A stretch of DNA of 64,000 bases from Flaccisagitta enflata (Eukaryota; Chaetognatha; Sagittoidea; Aphragmophora). How positions within the stretch are numbered: position 1 is the stretch's first letter; the number at the start of each line of letters is the position of its first letter. The notes beneath the pieces were generated by a model. That model was not told the DNA's origin and did no database searches. It was given only the letters and a program-made list of their open reading frames with translations. Both the position numbers and the translations under genes were made by a program. The stretch covers positions 93,124,001-93,188,000 of the forward strand of contig OZ231126.1 in the NCBI GenBank assembly GCA_965153355.1. The letters run 5' to 3'. Positions 1 through 11,039 of this stretch are shown in pieces.

Positions 1-77
1 GAAGGTCTGTTTTTGAAGCCGCGAGGTTCTTATCAAGTAGGTTCTTTTCTAGAAAGGGCGCATTCCTCTCCAGTGCC

Positions 78-588
78 GCAGGGCCGTGGAGAGGGGGGTC
101 TATCCCGCTCTGAGAAGGGGGCCCTGAGGTTAGAGAAAGAAAAAAAAAAAAAAGGTAAAAAAGGTAGTGATTGTGATCTGATTTTAATCAAATTATACTT
201 AAGCTTTCTGGACTTTCCGAATACAAGTTAAGTGAGGGCCTTTTTAAATCAAATAAGATTTGTTTATTGCTATAATCTCATATAATTTCAAATTTGATAA
301 TAGTATTTTCAAATATTTTGTCTTTTCAAAATTTTTTTTCTGTGCTTAAACTTCTTCCACCAAAACAGAAAATGTGGCATAAATATATTACCGATTTTTT
401 TTGTTTCATAAAAAAAAATTCTTAAAAGAAAAAAAAAATAATTCCAAGTTGCAAATCCTGGAGGTAAAAATTTGAGCACTTTTTAAAGTGATAATTTTAT
501 GACAAAAAATTAAATTTTAAAGAGTGACAAAGGGGGGCCCGGCCATATGAGCCAGAGGGGGGGCGCCATTTCTCTCCACGGCCCTGCG
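78..588. mobile_element. MITE-like element with 17-bp terminal inverted repeats
   Basis: The sequence CGCAGGGCCGTGGAGAG at 78 is repeated as its reverse complement ending at 588. The 511-bp interior is AT-rich and non-coding. I see no convincing target duplication, so the class is open; a CAGGG start would fit hAT. Confidence 0.6.
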
Positions 589-788
589 AGTGGTAATTCC
601 ACTTTCAAGATTTGAGTATTCTTGCTTTTGTAATAACGTTTGTTGTTTCTGCCTGTTGCGCACCGCTTCATCATCCGTAATGATTTTATGCGGCCCACGT
701 CCACCCTACATCAGATTTTCGTCACTGGTAGTTACTTCAGCCCACTGATCAGATGGGTCCTTTTCTTCTTCCTCTTCAACTCAGTGAG

Positions 789-957
789 TTTTTAGTCGCG
801 GACTAGCGACTCGAAGAGGATTTGTCGGTCCGTCCGTCGGTCGGTCCGTCTGTCCATCCAAGCACGAAACAAAAGGTGGAAAAACATGAATTTCTGCCCC
901 TTCCCACCCGTCCGCGACTGGTATTGGCCGTGTATCCGGCCTTGTTTTCTCTGGTAG
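789..957 (-). mobile_element. GHE copy (GGAC-hairpin element; family defined here)
   Basis: In the orientation used here a full GHE reads AACAAGGCCGGATACACGGC, then a box such as GTCGCGTGC, GTTGCGGAC or GTCGCGGAC followed by GGTGGGCAGGGGC, then a GGAC/GACC tract, then a hairpin such as AGTCGCGTGCACGCGACT and TAAAAA. Full copies are about 130-200 bp and non-coding. A 3' hairpin, internal tetranucleotide microsatellite and lack of long inverted ends resemble the non-autonomous helentrons (HINEs, including bivalve 'pearl' elements); that assignment is inference. This copy has hairpin arms AGTCGC/GCGACT at 794-811. Confidence 0.8.
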
Positions 958-1014
958 TAATGGCGGTCTGTATCACGTTTCTTTTTCAGTCCAGCATCTT
1001 CCGTTTTTTTATTC

Positions 1015-1158
1015 GCCAACGCGCGACTCTTCACCTTGCTGTGTCGGACGGTACGTTGGTAAATGAATCCGAAATATATTTCAAATTGCGAGCGATTTTC
1101 GCAATACTGCTCCTGCCCAACCGTCTGCAACTGGATTGCCGTGTATCTAGCCTTGTCA
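1015..1158 (-). mobile_element. GHE copy, diverged
   Basis: The hairpin end (GCGCGACTC near 1022) lies on the left, and the GCCGTGTATC-GCCTTG end on the right. The body carries GCAATACTGCTCCTGCCCAACCG, typical of the GTCGCGGAC subfamily. Confidence 0.7.
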
Positions 1159-1222
1159 GGTCTACCCCCTAAGCTTACCCGTCGAAATATGCAAAGTATT
1201 GAAATGTACCTGAGGTGGAAGA

Positions 1223-2048
1223 AAACAAGGCCAACACCTATAAGTCGCGTGCGAGACTTACTGTCAGGGTTGTTAAAAAATCCATTTTTTTGGAAAAAAT
1301 CCATTTGGATTAATCCATTTTGGATTAATCCGGATAAAATCGTGGATTTTATCAATCGGTGGATTTTTTCAAAAATGCGCCATATGATGTGATTAACTAC
1401 TGGTTATGATATTGATATAGGGCATACAATGATTAAATGTGACGTACACTTAGATATGATAAAATGATACACGTACACATAATTTTAATAAAGCTATCTA
1501 ATAAGATAATATGCATCACGCATTCTTGAAAAAATGTAATTCATAAAATCGATTGCTAGCGTTCTACTGTATCCTGGATTCAATCACACAGAGTTCGAGA
1601 TGCTTTAGGTCAAGAGAAAGTTTCTCAGAAACAAAAGCCCTCATACGTTAAAAGAAAGAAAAAAATCTGTGAGAAAATAAAAGTTTGTCTCATTCAGGAC
1701 TTGAAATCATTGAAAAATATCTTCCTTAGAGGTTTGGTCATTTTTGCAAAAAAAAAAAAATTAAGAAATTTGAAAAAATCCAGATTTTTTCAAAAATTTT
1801 TTTGAATAAATCCATTTTATCCATTTGGATTAATCCAGGATTTTTTCAAATGGATTAATCCACCCTTCCAACCCTGCTTACTGTTTGACTTACAATGATT
1901 TAGAATGACTTAGAATGGCCCAGTTCACCCTAAAAAGGCTTAAAATGATTTAAAGAAATAAAATCAATAAAAAAAGTAAAATGGGACGGACCAACCGACC
2001 GACCAACAGACAAAGCGGGGTGTAGAGTCGCGTGCACGCGACTAAAAA
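1223..2048 (+). mobile_element. GHE copy split by a hAT-like MITE
   Basis: The AACAAGGC end starts at 1223 and the hairpin AGTCGCGTGCACGCGACT ends the copy at 2026-2043. The element is interrupted at 1265-1876 by another transposon and its 8-bp duplication, so the GHE was present first. Confidence 0.75.
1265..1876. mobile_element. hAT-like MITE with 8-bp target duplication
   Basis: The element begins CAGGGTTG and ends CAACCCTG. It is flanked on both sides by the exact octamer CTTACTGT (1257-1264 and 1877-1884). An 8-bp duplication and CAGGG ends are the hAT signature. Inside both ends are several copies of the palindrome TGGATTAATCCA. No transposase is present, so it is non-autonomous. Confidence 0.88.
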
Positions 2049-2220
2049 AACATTTCGAAAAAGTGTTTTGAATCAGAGACCCTTTGATACAATGAGCGTC
2101 TACAGCAATTTGATTTCCTAGCTAGCAAGTGCGAGAGCAAGCGGCAAACATTTGCGCTAAAGATAAAAACAATAATTTTTGTACGCAATTGTAGGATAAA
2201 AGTTAGCAGCTTTTCGGTGT

Positions 2221-2432
2221 TTTTAGTCGCGTGCAAGCAACTCTGACCCACTGTCTGTTGGTTGGTCCGTCTGTCCATGGGTCCGTCTGTCATGCTTAGC
2301 TTTTTTTCATCATTTTACATCATTTTACATAGCTTTGAATTATTTCAAAAAAGTTTACATTTACAGTCTTTTAGTCTTTTGGTCTTATGGTCTTGTTAAC
2401 GACACGCGACTATAAGGTGTTGGTCTTGTTTC
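2221..2432 (-). mobile_element. GHE copy
   Basis: TTTTAGTCGCGTGCAAGCAACTC opens the copy in reverse orientation, followed by GGTTGGTCCGTCTGTCC. It closes with CACGCGACTATAAGGTGTTGGTCTTG. The middle is an expanded run of CATTTTACAT-type repeats. Confidence 0.65.
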
Positions 2433-2579
2433 TTTAATCTCCTGGTTTTGCACTGGTGACTGTGTGAGCTGCCCTTTAAGCATCGTCTTGACAAGTGTAG
2501 CCAAGCTGGTAAGTGACAATACGCCCAGGTGGGCAACTCTATGGTCATCTGCGTGATATCAGAAGAGGCGTAATGGACC

Positions 2580-2656
2580 AATGGACAGACATACAGACTG
2601 ACTGACAGACGGACGGACAGACCCTCTTATACAGATGCGATGACGCATCTAAAAAC
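2580..2656 (+). mobile_element. GHE 3' fragment with variant hairpin
   Basis: A GACGGACGGACAG tract is followed by CTCTTATACAGATGCG and a hairpin AGATGCG/CGCATCT at 2633-2650, then TAAAA. Both arms differ from the usual GTCGCG/CGCGAC yet still pair. Confidence 0.6.
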
Positions 2657-3416
2657 AAATTCGTGGAACAACTAAATAAAAGGCTCTTTGGGCTAAATAA
2701 GAAGTAAGTCCGCTTCCTGCCGCTAATAACTTCTGTTGATTTTCCTAATTTGCATAATTAAGTAAAATCTGTAATTTGCTAGCGAACTTCGTTTCGTTAA
2801 GCGCCAGTTTTCCCAGAAATGATGTCAGGGGACTGTTATGAAAGGTTAAGATCAGTTTCGGTCGGATTCGAAACATGAAAGTTTTTCAAGTTGCTCGACC
2901 GCCTGTCTACGGATCTTACCTATGGTAAGTTGTTAAGACTTTTTATTCTTAATTTGCAGTCAGGTTTTGCAAGATAAAAAAAAATTGTTCGGCAGATTCT
3001 ATGTGCCTCTCGGCAGGAAAGAATAATCAAGAGGCCTGGTGACCGCGAGGAAAATGAGGCGTGTGACGTGGCATATTGGAGGAGGAAATTTTATACACTT
3101 TATTGGCTGGCGCGCGCCAGAGAAACACGCTCAAGTTACAAAACGCGTTGGAAACTAGGACTGGGGGTGGAGGTGGAGAAATAATGAGCATCACAAAAGA
3201 GGGTGAGAAGGGTATTCAACGGGAAGGACGTTGGGCTGGCACGAAAAATCGACAAGGTGAACAAAGAAGGTGACGGGAACCAGTCACAAAGCGCCCAGGT
3301 TGACGGCCCAATCAAACAAACCCATGCCCTCATTTGAGAGTGGGTGGGTAAACTGGGCATAGAACATTTTTATCATTTTTCGGTCAGTACGCCAAAGCAG
3401 AGATGCGAAGAGACGT
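2657..3416. other. Unassigned sequence
   Basis: I see no gene, repeat family or splice-delimited exon here. The short open frames near 3076-3360 on both strands have no recognisable domain. Confidence 0.5.
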
Positions 3417-3418
3417 GA

Positions 3419-3477
<59 letters not shown>

Positions 3478-3492
3478 TAGGAAAAAAAGAAG

Positions 3493-3524
<32 letters not shown>

Positions 3525-3551
3525 AAGAGAAAGAGAGAAAGAAAGAAAGAG
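3417..3551 (+). repeat. (GAAA)n microsatellite
   Basis: Pure and then interrupted GAAA repeats grade into GAGA near 3510-3550. The KERK/SFLS-type open frames across it are by-products. Confidence 0.95.
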
Positions 3552-3556
3552 GGGTG

Positions 3557-4009
3557 GTTTCAGCACAGATCAGTATAGGGTGATTCCATCTCAAAATGTA
3601 CAAACTGAAAACCCTCAAAAAATAGATTTTGCTCCTTTTTGGTGCTAAGTTATCCCTATGGTAGTTATTCAAGAATCCCGAATAATTTTGCTCTCGGGCC
3701 AATATTTTGGATTTCACGGGGGTTTGAAATTTTGGGGCCCCCGGGTATCCCTAACACTTCAAAAAGCCATATCTCAGCCATTTTTTGTAGTAAATAGACA
3801 ATCTTGGTGACAATCTTTAAGTTTTAACATAAAGAATCAAATTACAAACAAATTTGAACCAAAAAAAATCATTAGTATTATCATTAGTATTACTTACAGA
3901 ATTCAAAAATGTGACGGACCGACGGACAGACCTACCGACATACCGACCGACTAAAAAGAGCAAATTCTATTTTTTCAGGGTTTTCAGTTACACTGATCTG
4001 TGCTGAAAC
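3557..4009. mobile_element. Inverted-repeat element
   Basis: GTTTCAGCACAGATCAGT at 3557 recurs as its reverse complement ending at 4009. The ~450-bp interior is non-coding and contains a GHE scrap (CGGACCGACGGACAGACC, 3910-3957). No target duplication was found. Confidence 0.55.
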
Positions 4010-4069
4010 GACTAAGAGGTGATATGAGTGAAGAAACACGTCAGAATCTGCCGTTTTCAAAGGTTTGCG

Positions 4070-4120
4070 TGAAGACCGACGGAGATGACCTCTAATAGAA
4101 GTGCGAGGATGCACTTGAAA
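4070..4120 (+). mobile_element. GHE 3' fragment with second variant hairpin
   Basis: ACCGACGGAGATGACCTCTAATAG leads into AAGTGC-GAGGAT-GCACTT (4099-4116) and GAAAA. The arms pair although the sequence differs from every main subfamily. Confidence 0.5.
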
Positions 4121-4270
4121 ACGTTGAATCGACAGACTGTTAAAATGGCAGAACGGTTACAAAATTAGGGCCAGATGTTGCATTTATAAATGCTCAAATC
4201 TACAGACCCACAATGATACAAGAATCGCCAGCACGCGATTGAACCGACGTGAGCGGAGCTGAGAAAGATA

Positions 4271-4439
4271 AAACAAGGCGGGATACACGGCCACCAGTTG
4301 CGGACTAGTGGGCAGGGGCGGAAATGCGCGTTTTCACCTTTTTCGACTCGATCATTACGGACCAACGGACCGACAGACGGATGTACGGACGGACGGACGG
4401 ACAAAGCCTCTTATAGAGTTGCGTGTCCGCAACTAAAAA
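4271..4439 (+). mobile_element. GHE copy, GTTGCGGAC subfamily
   Basis: AACAAGGCGGGATACACGGCC opens the copy. The box reads CAGTTGCGGACTAGTGGGCAGG and the hairpin reads AGTTGCGTGTCCGCAACT before TAAAAA. Confidence 0.85.
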
Positions 4440-4756
4440 CATTGACAGATGAACGAAGAGTCGACGAGTCATGATGGCGTTGGCGCCGTGAATTAGCAAC
4501 GCACACAGGAAACGCTACAACAGCTGCGACGAGAGCACCACTTGTGTAGACGCAGGCGTGGACTCATTATTTGGTCACTGCCTAAGGGAATGAATTTTCT
4601 TACAGCCACTACGTAGTAACGGACACACAGTATCCCTTCTACTCCCTAACACTTGTGTTGGAAGTTCACACATTTTTTCAATTTTGTTCTTATAAGGATA
4701 ATTGTTTCGTAGATGAATCAAACATGAGTAAAGAAGAGCATCCCTGAGAGAGCCTA

Positions 4757-4896
4757 AAAACAAAGCCGGATACACGGCCAATACCAGTTGCGGACGGGTG
4801 GGCAGAGGCGGAAATGCGCGTTTTCGCACTTTTCGACTCGTGTTCACGGACGGACGGACAAAAGCTCTTATAGAGTTGCGTGTCCGCAACTAAAAA
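4757..4896 (+). mobile_element. GHE copy, GTTGCGGAC subfamily
   Basis: A short 140-bp copy with AACAAAGCCGGATACACGGC, box GTTGCGGACGGGTGGGC, a single ACGGACGGACGGAC run and hairpin AGTTGCGTGTCCGCAACT. Confidence 0.85.
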
Positions 4897-5063
4897 GATA
4901 CTACTATGTTTCATTGATTTAAAAAAAAATCTTATCTTCCAAATTTCTTTTTCTTAAGCTTAAAGGGAACACCTTTCCTTGATTTTTCATCAGTTTTCAA
5001 TATTTAAGCATGTATTATCTTTATAATCAAGCATAAGAAACTGTTTTGATAAGAAAATAGAAA

Positions 5064-5258
5064 AACAAGTGACGCGGGGTCACAATATCGTTGCGGACGG
5101 GTGGGCAGGGGCATCCGACCCCCATCCATACCCAAACCCACTTCCAACACTCAAACATACACAAAAAGTATCAAAAACGCTCGTTTTCCCATGTTTCAAC
5201 TCGATGACCACGGACCAACGGACCGACGGACCAACGGACGGACGGACGGACAACTAAA
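5064..5258 (+). mobile_element. GHE variant without hairpin end
   Basis: It begins AACAAGTGACGCGGGGTCAC and has the box GTTGCGGACGGGTGGGCAGG. It ends CGGACGGACGGACAACTAAAAA with the hairpin collapsed. The GTGAC-type start recurs inverted near 39417 and 59822, so this is a distinct branch. Confidence 0.65.
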
Positions 5259-5961
5259 AAAGCGGCGGCATATGAATTCCAGTATGCTATGTCAGAATAA
5301 CTCTAAAAGAGCTTACCTTAAAAGCACATAACATAAAATAATAACATCAGCATAAATTTTTTTTCCACTGCATTCAGAGGGGCGAAGGTTAAAATAATTT
5401 TAAAGGGTTTTTACAGGGGTACCAATGTTAAAAAATTTTTAACATTTTTTAATATTTTTTAACAAATTTGAGATTTTAAAAGTTACAAAATGTTAAAAAA
5501 TGTTAAAAATGTTAAAAATGTTAAAAAATGTTAAAAAATGTTAAAAAATGTTAAAAAATGTTAAAAATGTTAAAAAATGTTAAAAAATGTTAAAAAATGT
5601 TAAAATTTTTAAAAAATGTTAGGAAGTGTTAAAAGATGTTAAAATATCAGAAAGGGTTAAAAATATCAAAACGTAATAAAAAATGGTAAAAAACAAAAAA
5701 AAATGTAAAATCATTGAATATTGTTCAAGGATATTAAAAAAGTATTGAAAAACATCAAATGAAAACAGTTAATTTGAACGCAAATCCATAAATTCTGCTT
5801 GTTTGTTTTTTATTTTTTCCCGTCTCAAATGATAGTTTCTAGCAGTTCTGATGTTCAAGAGTTCTGAGATTTTTATGGTTTTTTTTCCCAGTATTTGCTT
5901 TAATTCAAAATCTTAATTTGCAAGAATTACAATACATTAAAATGTATGCAAAAATTCAGTC

Positions 5962-6150
5962 ATGTGCTAGACAACTGGACAATCTGCTTTATCCGTCCAT
6001 CGGTCCATCTGTTGGCTAGTTGGATGGTCTATCACACTTATTTTATGATTTTATGACCTTGCTGCTCTCGCCCAATCGGTTCAGTGACCTTTATTATGGC
6101 CCCTGCCCACTTACATGCGACGGGAGTAGCCGTGTATCCTGCCTTGTTCT
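5962..6150 (-). mobile_element. GHE copy, old
   Basis: The hairpin end is eroded. CCGTCCATCGGTCCATC, TGGCCCCTGCCCAC and GCCGTGTATCCTGCCTTG follow in reverse orientation. The copy lies inside the TTTTTAACA composite. Confidence 0.65.
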
Positions 6151-6640
6151 TTTATATTTTTTGCATTTTCATATTACATTTTTGTTTGTGCCATATCATT
6201 TTATACAATTTTTTAACATTTTTTAACATTTTTTAACAATTTCTTGTTTTAAGTTATTTTAATATATTAGTTTTCAACATTTATTAACTTTTTTGACAAT
6301 GTGTTGTTTTTTAAATTATTTCATGATATTCTTATAACATTTTTCAACATATTTAAAACATTTTGATAACCTTTTGAGCGTTTTTTTATTACCATTTTAA
6401 CATTTTTTAACATTTTTTAACAAAAACTTTTAAAGTTACAAAATGTTAAAAAATGTTAAAAATTTTTTAGCATAGGTACCCCTGTTTTTAACAGTTTTTA
6501 ACAATTTTTAACAGGTTTTAACAGGTCAAAATTCAAAGAGGTGCCCGTTAAAAAGTTTTTAACACACACTTGGTGCAGTTTAAAACTCCTTACTGTTAAA
6601 AACTGTCCTTTAAAGCCAATTTTTACAAGCAGGTAAATCT

Positions 6641-7712
6641 CAGCGGCAGACTCACGGACCAAATTTGTATGAATCACGTATATTTTTCATTGCAAATATG
6701 AAAAACTAGTGAAAGAAAATTTCTCTTGATGTTTCCCTAGTAGACATGACGCAATGAATCTAGCGAAAAAAATAGCACTAACAGTGGTTTTGGTTCAAGA
6801 TTTAGTACCCATTGCCTTCCTGAGCCACTCTCTATTGTCATGTAACAGGGTGTAACATTTTCATCTTTTTTAAATATCTCCGTCAAACTACCGCTTTTCA
6901 TTCATTTTCTTTATAGTTTCTATATTAGGAGCTTGCTCAAGTAAAAAAAAAATGCTAGTTTTATTCTTGACGTTCTTTTCAGTGCACTTGAAGGAGAATA
7001 TATAGAAAGTTTCGTTTTTTCATGATTTTTAACAATATAATATTAAAAACCAATATGACAAAGACTGTTTTTGAGAAATTACCTAAAATAGAGCCCGTAT
7101 ACGTCCTAAGTACCATGGGAATAATCCCCGGTTAAAAGAAATGCTGCGGCATTGACGGTTTTAGTTCTGTGAGCAAAAGTCGAATTTCGGACAATTGGTA
7201 TTTGTCAACAATTTAATTGTCCCATTTGTGTCTGGCTTCAGCAAGTAACCTCTACTTTGAAAAATGTGCTTGAATTATTCTTTTTTTGTTCTAACTCTTT
7301 TGTGTTGAAGGTACACAAGTGGAACGGATGAAAAATCTCCACTTAATTACTCAATTCTCATCTCGCATGAAGAGAAAACTATATTTCGGACAATTGGTAT
7401 TTGTCAACATTTTGGTAAGAAAAGACTTTAGACATCAATTGTCACGGGAGGACAACTTATCCAAACCAACTAAGATTGTCTCATTGAATTGATCTTGAAG
7501 CCATTTAAACTTCAGCACTCGTAAATCTTGCAGAGAGTAACTAAAGGTCTACGCGAATTGCCCTGTGATAGATGTAGCTTTTCACCTAGCTCCCCCGGGA
7601 CTTTAAATTTCAATCCCCCTGGCCAATAAGTTTACAAATATGTCATAGGTAACTTCAATAATCAAGCTCTGAAAATGCGATTTTTTCGCTTCAAAATGTG
7701 AGTCTGCCGCTG
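6641..7712. mobile_element. 1.07-kb TIR element nested in the composite
   Basis: The 15-mer CAGCGGCAGACTCAC at 6641 is matched exactly by GTGAGTCTGCCGCTG ending at 7712. The interior is non-coding and contains two copies of TTTCGGACAATTGGTATTTG (near 7193 and 7385). The flanks (GTAAATCT and AAAATCAC) do not give a clear duplication. Confidence 0.7.
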
Positions 7713-8223
7713 AAAATCACCAGCTGTCAAACATTTTTTAGACAGTTGTTATAAACCTTTTTAACAGCTGTCAAACATTTTTTAGACAGTTGTTATAAAC
7801 CTTTTTAACAAAATAGTAAAATCTTTTTAACAAGTCGTTAAAAACCCTTATTAACTGGCAATCTTTAAGTTTTTATTGACAAGCTATTAAAATACCTTTT
7901 TAACACTTTGCTATCAACCTTTTTAACAAGCTGTCAAAATCCTTTTTAACTGGTTGCTAAAAACCTTTTTAACAGGTTGTTACAACACTTTTTAACACGC
8001 TGTAAAAACTTTTTTACAAGCTGTTAAAAACCTTATTAACAAACTATTACAAACCTATTTGGCAAGTTAAAAACCTTTTCAATGGGTAGTTAAACACTTT
8101 TTAACACACTGTCAAAAACCTTAACAAGCTGCTAAAAACATTTATAACAAGCTGTTAAAAACCTTTTTAACATGTAAAATCATTTTAAAAGGCTTAAAAA
8201 ACTGTTCCTGTAGACTCTTAAAA

Positions 8224-8414
8224 AAACAAGGCCGGCTACCGAAGTCGCGTGCGGGTGGGCAGGGGCCATGTTTGAGTTTACCAGATCATTTGGGCAGGAG
8301 CACTTAGGTCAAAAAAATAAAATCATAAAAAAAAGTAGAGTGTGACCGGCCGACCAACTGACCGACCGACCGACGGACAAAGCAGGTTGTAGAGTTGCGT
8401 GCACGCGACTTAAA
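8224..8414 (+). mobile_element. GHE copy, GTCGCGTGC subfamily
   Basis: AACAAGGCCGGCTACCGAAG is followed by GTCGCGTGCGGGTGGGC, a CCGACCGACCGACGGAC tract and the arm pair GTTGCG/CGCGAC, which keeps one G:T wobble. Confidence 0.8.
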
Positions 8415-8463
8415 ACGTTCTAAACTATTTAAAAAAGCTGTTAAAAACCTTGGTAACCACCAT

Positions 8464-8650
8464 TTTAAGTCGCGTGCTACGCGACTCCACCCCGCTTTGT
8501 CGGTCCGGTCCGTCGGTCCGTCACACATAACTCGTTTGGGGTTTTTGCGGTCTTTGGCCTCACTGCTCCTGCCCAAATGATCAAGTGACCTCAAAAACAG
8601 CCCCTGCCCACCCGCACGCGACTGGGGTAGCCATGTAACCAGCCTTGTTT
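8464..8650 (-). mobile_element. GHE copy, GTCGCGTGC subfamily, inverted to its neighbour
   Basis: AGTCGCGTGCTACGCGACT opens the copy in reverse, and GCACGCGACTGGGGTAGCC with GCCTTGTTT closes it. With the copy at 8224 it forms a tail-to-tail pair 50 bp apart. Confidence 0.8.
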
Positions 8651-8859
8651 AAAGGGACCCAAGATTTTTTAGGTTTTTTTATGAGTCGCTAAAATAAAAA
8701 AGGGTCCCTGCTGTTAAAACTGTTAAAAACCAGTTAAAATTTTTTTAACGTTTCGCCCCTCAGTACATTATGCAAATGAGTTCCTATAAAAAGATAAACC
8801 GACTAAAAATATGATTTAGGGATAAACAAAAGGGTTTTTCTCCAAGTCAAAATATTTAC

Positions 8860-8995
8860 CTCTGAACGATGTGGTTGGGCGCGATGGAGGCGTGGGCTCT
8901 CTTTTGCCACTTCCGCCGCTGACACTTCCTCCGCTGAGTTTGCCCAAGGCCCCGGGCACGAACTCCATTCCACCCCAACGACCAGCTCCCGACAT
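8860..8995 (-). CDS. Possible first coding exon, unknown protein
   Basis: On the minus strand an ATG at 8995 opens 45 codons beginning MSGAGRWGGMEFVPGALGKL and rich in Gly/Ser, Pro and Arg. The frame runs into a good donor, CAGAG|GTAAAT, at 8860, leaving phase 1. The stretch is GC- and CpG-rich unlike the surrounding AT-rich repeats, as expected for a promoter-proximal exon. The upstream side (9000-9330) is also CpG-containing. I do not recognise the protein. Continuation exons should lie at lower coordinates or outside the window and I did not find them. A chance open frame in a GC-rich patch is the alternative. Confidence 0.3.
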
Positions 8996-9020
8996 CACGA
9001 CGATGACGACTAAGTCCAAG

Positions 9021-9788
9021 TCCGCCGAGAAAATAAGTCAGCGGACAAAAGACCAAAACAATACTGTTGTCAGTCAATCACAGTTATTCCAATCCGATTC
9101 TCTTCAGCAAGATGAGTTTTTTCTGTCTCATGGTGATCCCTTTTTTTCGCGCATGAGAGCGTTTTTAACAATTTATCATCGCGCTGTCATGTATTGGTAA
9201 TCCATTCCATTGTGAATGTTAATATGAGGCGTTCCATAAGAGAGCAACGGGAGAGGCGGTGTGAACGCGTTCTCCTCATGCGTCGTTGCTACGTTCTCGC
9301 GTTGGAAACGGGACCAAGATTAAAACATTGGGATGCATCGAAGACATCCATGATCATGGCACGTATTGGTTAAGTCTGATGAAAAAGAATGAGGCAGAAG
9401 TTAAGAGATTGGGACAACAAAAAGTTATGAAAATGTCATGAGCCTTAGGAGCTTTACTAGTGTTTTTCCTGACCCCTCACAACTTTCCTTAGCATCAACA
9501 GGTGTTCATGAAAGAAGTGACTGACGAAAGCAGATCAAAATGTCCGTTTTTATCGCAATGGGTTTGTAGATTTTTCTTGAAGTATCAGTTCAACAGATCC
9601 ACGAACGGACTCTTTCGTTAGCGCACGGGTTAAAACGCAGAGGACCCAAGTACACGAAAGTATATTACTGACAAAATTGTCCTGTCATGTTAAGGGGCTT
9701 CAAAAGCAACAAGAGAAAGCGCGAATTTCAGTGGGCGCGTCGATTTATGTACTTTCCAGAAAAAAGCGTGAATAGAAGTAATGATTGA

Positions 9789-9790
<2 letters not shown>
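9021..9790. other. Unassigned, moderately CpG-containing
   Basis: No domain or repeat is recognised. If the minus-strand exon at 8860-8995 is real, its 5' UTR and promoter would fall at the left of this stretch. Confidence 0.4.
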
Positions 9791-9791
<1 letters not shown>

Positions 9792-9844
<53 letters not shown>

Positions 9845-9943
9845 AAGAATTTAAGAAAGAAAGAGACAAAGAAAGAAAGAGGCAAAGAAAGAAAGAGGCA
9901 AAGAAAGAAAGAGGCAAAGAAAGAGAGAGGCAAAGAAAGAGAG

Positions 9944-10038
<95 letters not shown>
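9792..10038 (+). repeat. (GA)n with AAGA/GGCAAA interruptions
   Basis: Two pure GA runs flank a 110-bp block of GAAAGAGGCAAA units. All long frames across it (RERERE, LSLSLS) are by-products. Confidence 0.95.
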
Positions 10039-10042
<4 letters not shown>

Positions 10043-10367
10043 AAATTTGAGTGGTACACTCAACTGCATTTTTGAAGAGAAACCTGTTATCAACATACTT
10101 GAAATCGAAGAAATCAACTTTTTATCAGTCGAATTTACGCAACTTGCCATGAACATAACACGTAAATTTAAATTTTTGTGTACAAAATTCAGCTCCAGCT
10201 CGACCCAAACAGCAGCAACGAAACCGTGAGATCAACTGCAAGCGGGCAGAGCTGAGTAGATAAGAGAGTTAACAACACAGAATCGCTTTTTGTCATTATT
10301 ACTTAATAATGACCAACCGGGAGCGATCGAAACATACGCCGCAGAGAGAGAGAGATCTGGTGACAAC

Positions 10368-10405
<38 letters not shown>

Positions 10406-11039
10406 TCCCGGTAGGTTTTAATCTGGACTTAGTCTCGAAAGACTTAAGCTGCCAACGACTGACTCGCTCATTCTCCCTCTTTAGATAGACGTTGGCATGG
10501 TAGAGAAGTAGATATCAGTAAAAAATGACATCAGAAAGGGTAGAAAATGATACAACGAATGAAACGAGCGGCAGACGGGAACCGCGCTGTCACGGAATGA
10601 GTGCCTTATGCTAGATGTAGTTGTATGGCCGGATACGCGGCTACCCATGTCGCGTTCGGGGGGGGGGGGGGGCAGGGGCAGCGATAAAGCATTTGGCATT
10701 TAAAGTCTAGTGAGGTAACCACAAGACCAAATCAGGCAGCTGCTACATAATAGGAATCCAATCTAAAGACCTGAAAAAGTAGCCCATTACAGGACATTAC
10801 AAATTAGCATCACAAACACACAAACCACAATTTTATTTGGTTAGTTGGCTTTAAGGAAATGAGTGTCCCCGTAGCCTTTAGTGTACTTCAGCGAGAATGG
10901 ACGCACCACACCGACCAACCGAATTGGAAAAGAAGAGGACCTAGTAGCAACAGGTGAGGAAAAAAAATCGAGTCTGATGTTTTCTTTACATAATCGAAAA
11001 TCCCAGCGCAATCGGTGACAAGTTTGTGATCAAGCGACT
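10039..11039. other. Unassigned with small repeats
   Basis: A second (GA)n lies at about 10371-10402. No gene is supported. Confidence 0.5.
10624..10690 (+). mobile_element. GHE 5' fragment
   Basis: GGCCGGATACGCGGCTACCC and GTCGCGTTCGGGGG are followed by a G-run and GCAGGGGC; the tetranucleotide tract and hairpin are missing. Confidence 0.6.

Larger units (their letters stand above)
5375..8763. mobile_element. 3.4-kb TTTTTAACA-rich composite with short TIRs
   Basis: CAGAGGGGCGAA at 5375 pairs with TTCGCCCCTCAG ending at 8763. Both flanks are built of degenerate TTAAAAAATG (5425-5700) or its complement (6215-6560, 7720-8220). GTACC and CCCCTGTTTTTAACAG motifs mark inner boundaries near 5420 and 6475. 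It carries no protein and contains three GHE copies plus a 1.07-kb TIR element. A target duplication is not clear. Confidence 0.5.

Noticed and set aside
789-2660. GHE as a tRNA-derived SINE
   Set aside because: No convincing A/B boxes; the constant end is a hairpin followed by a short A-run rather than a long poly(A) tail, and clear target duplications were not seen.
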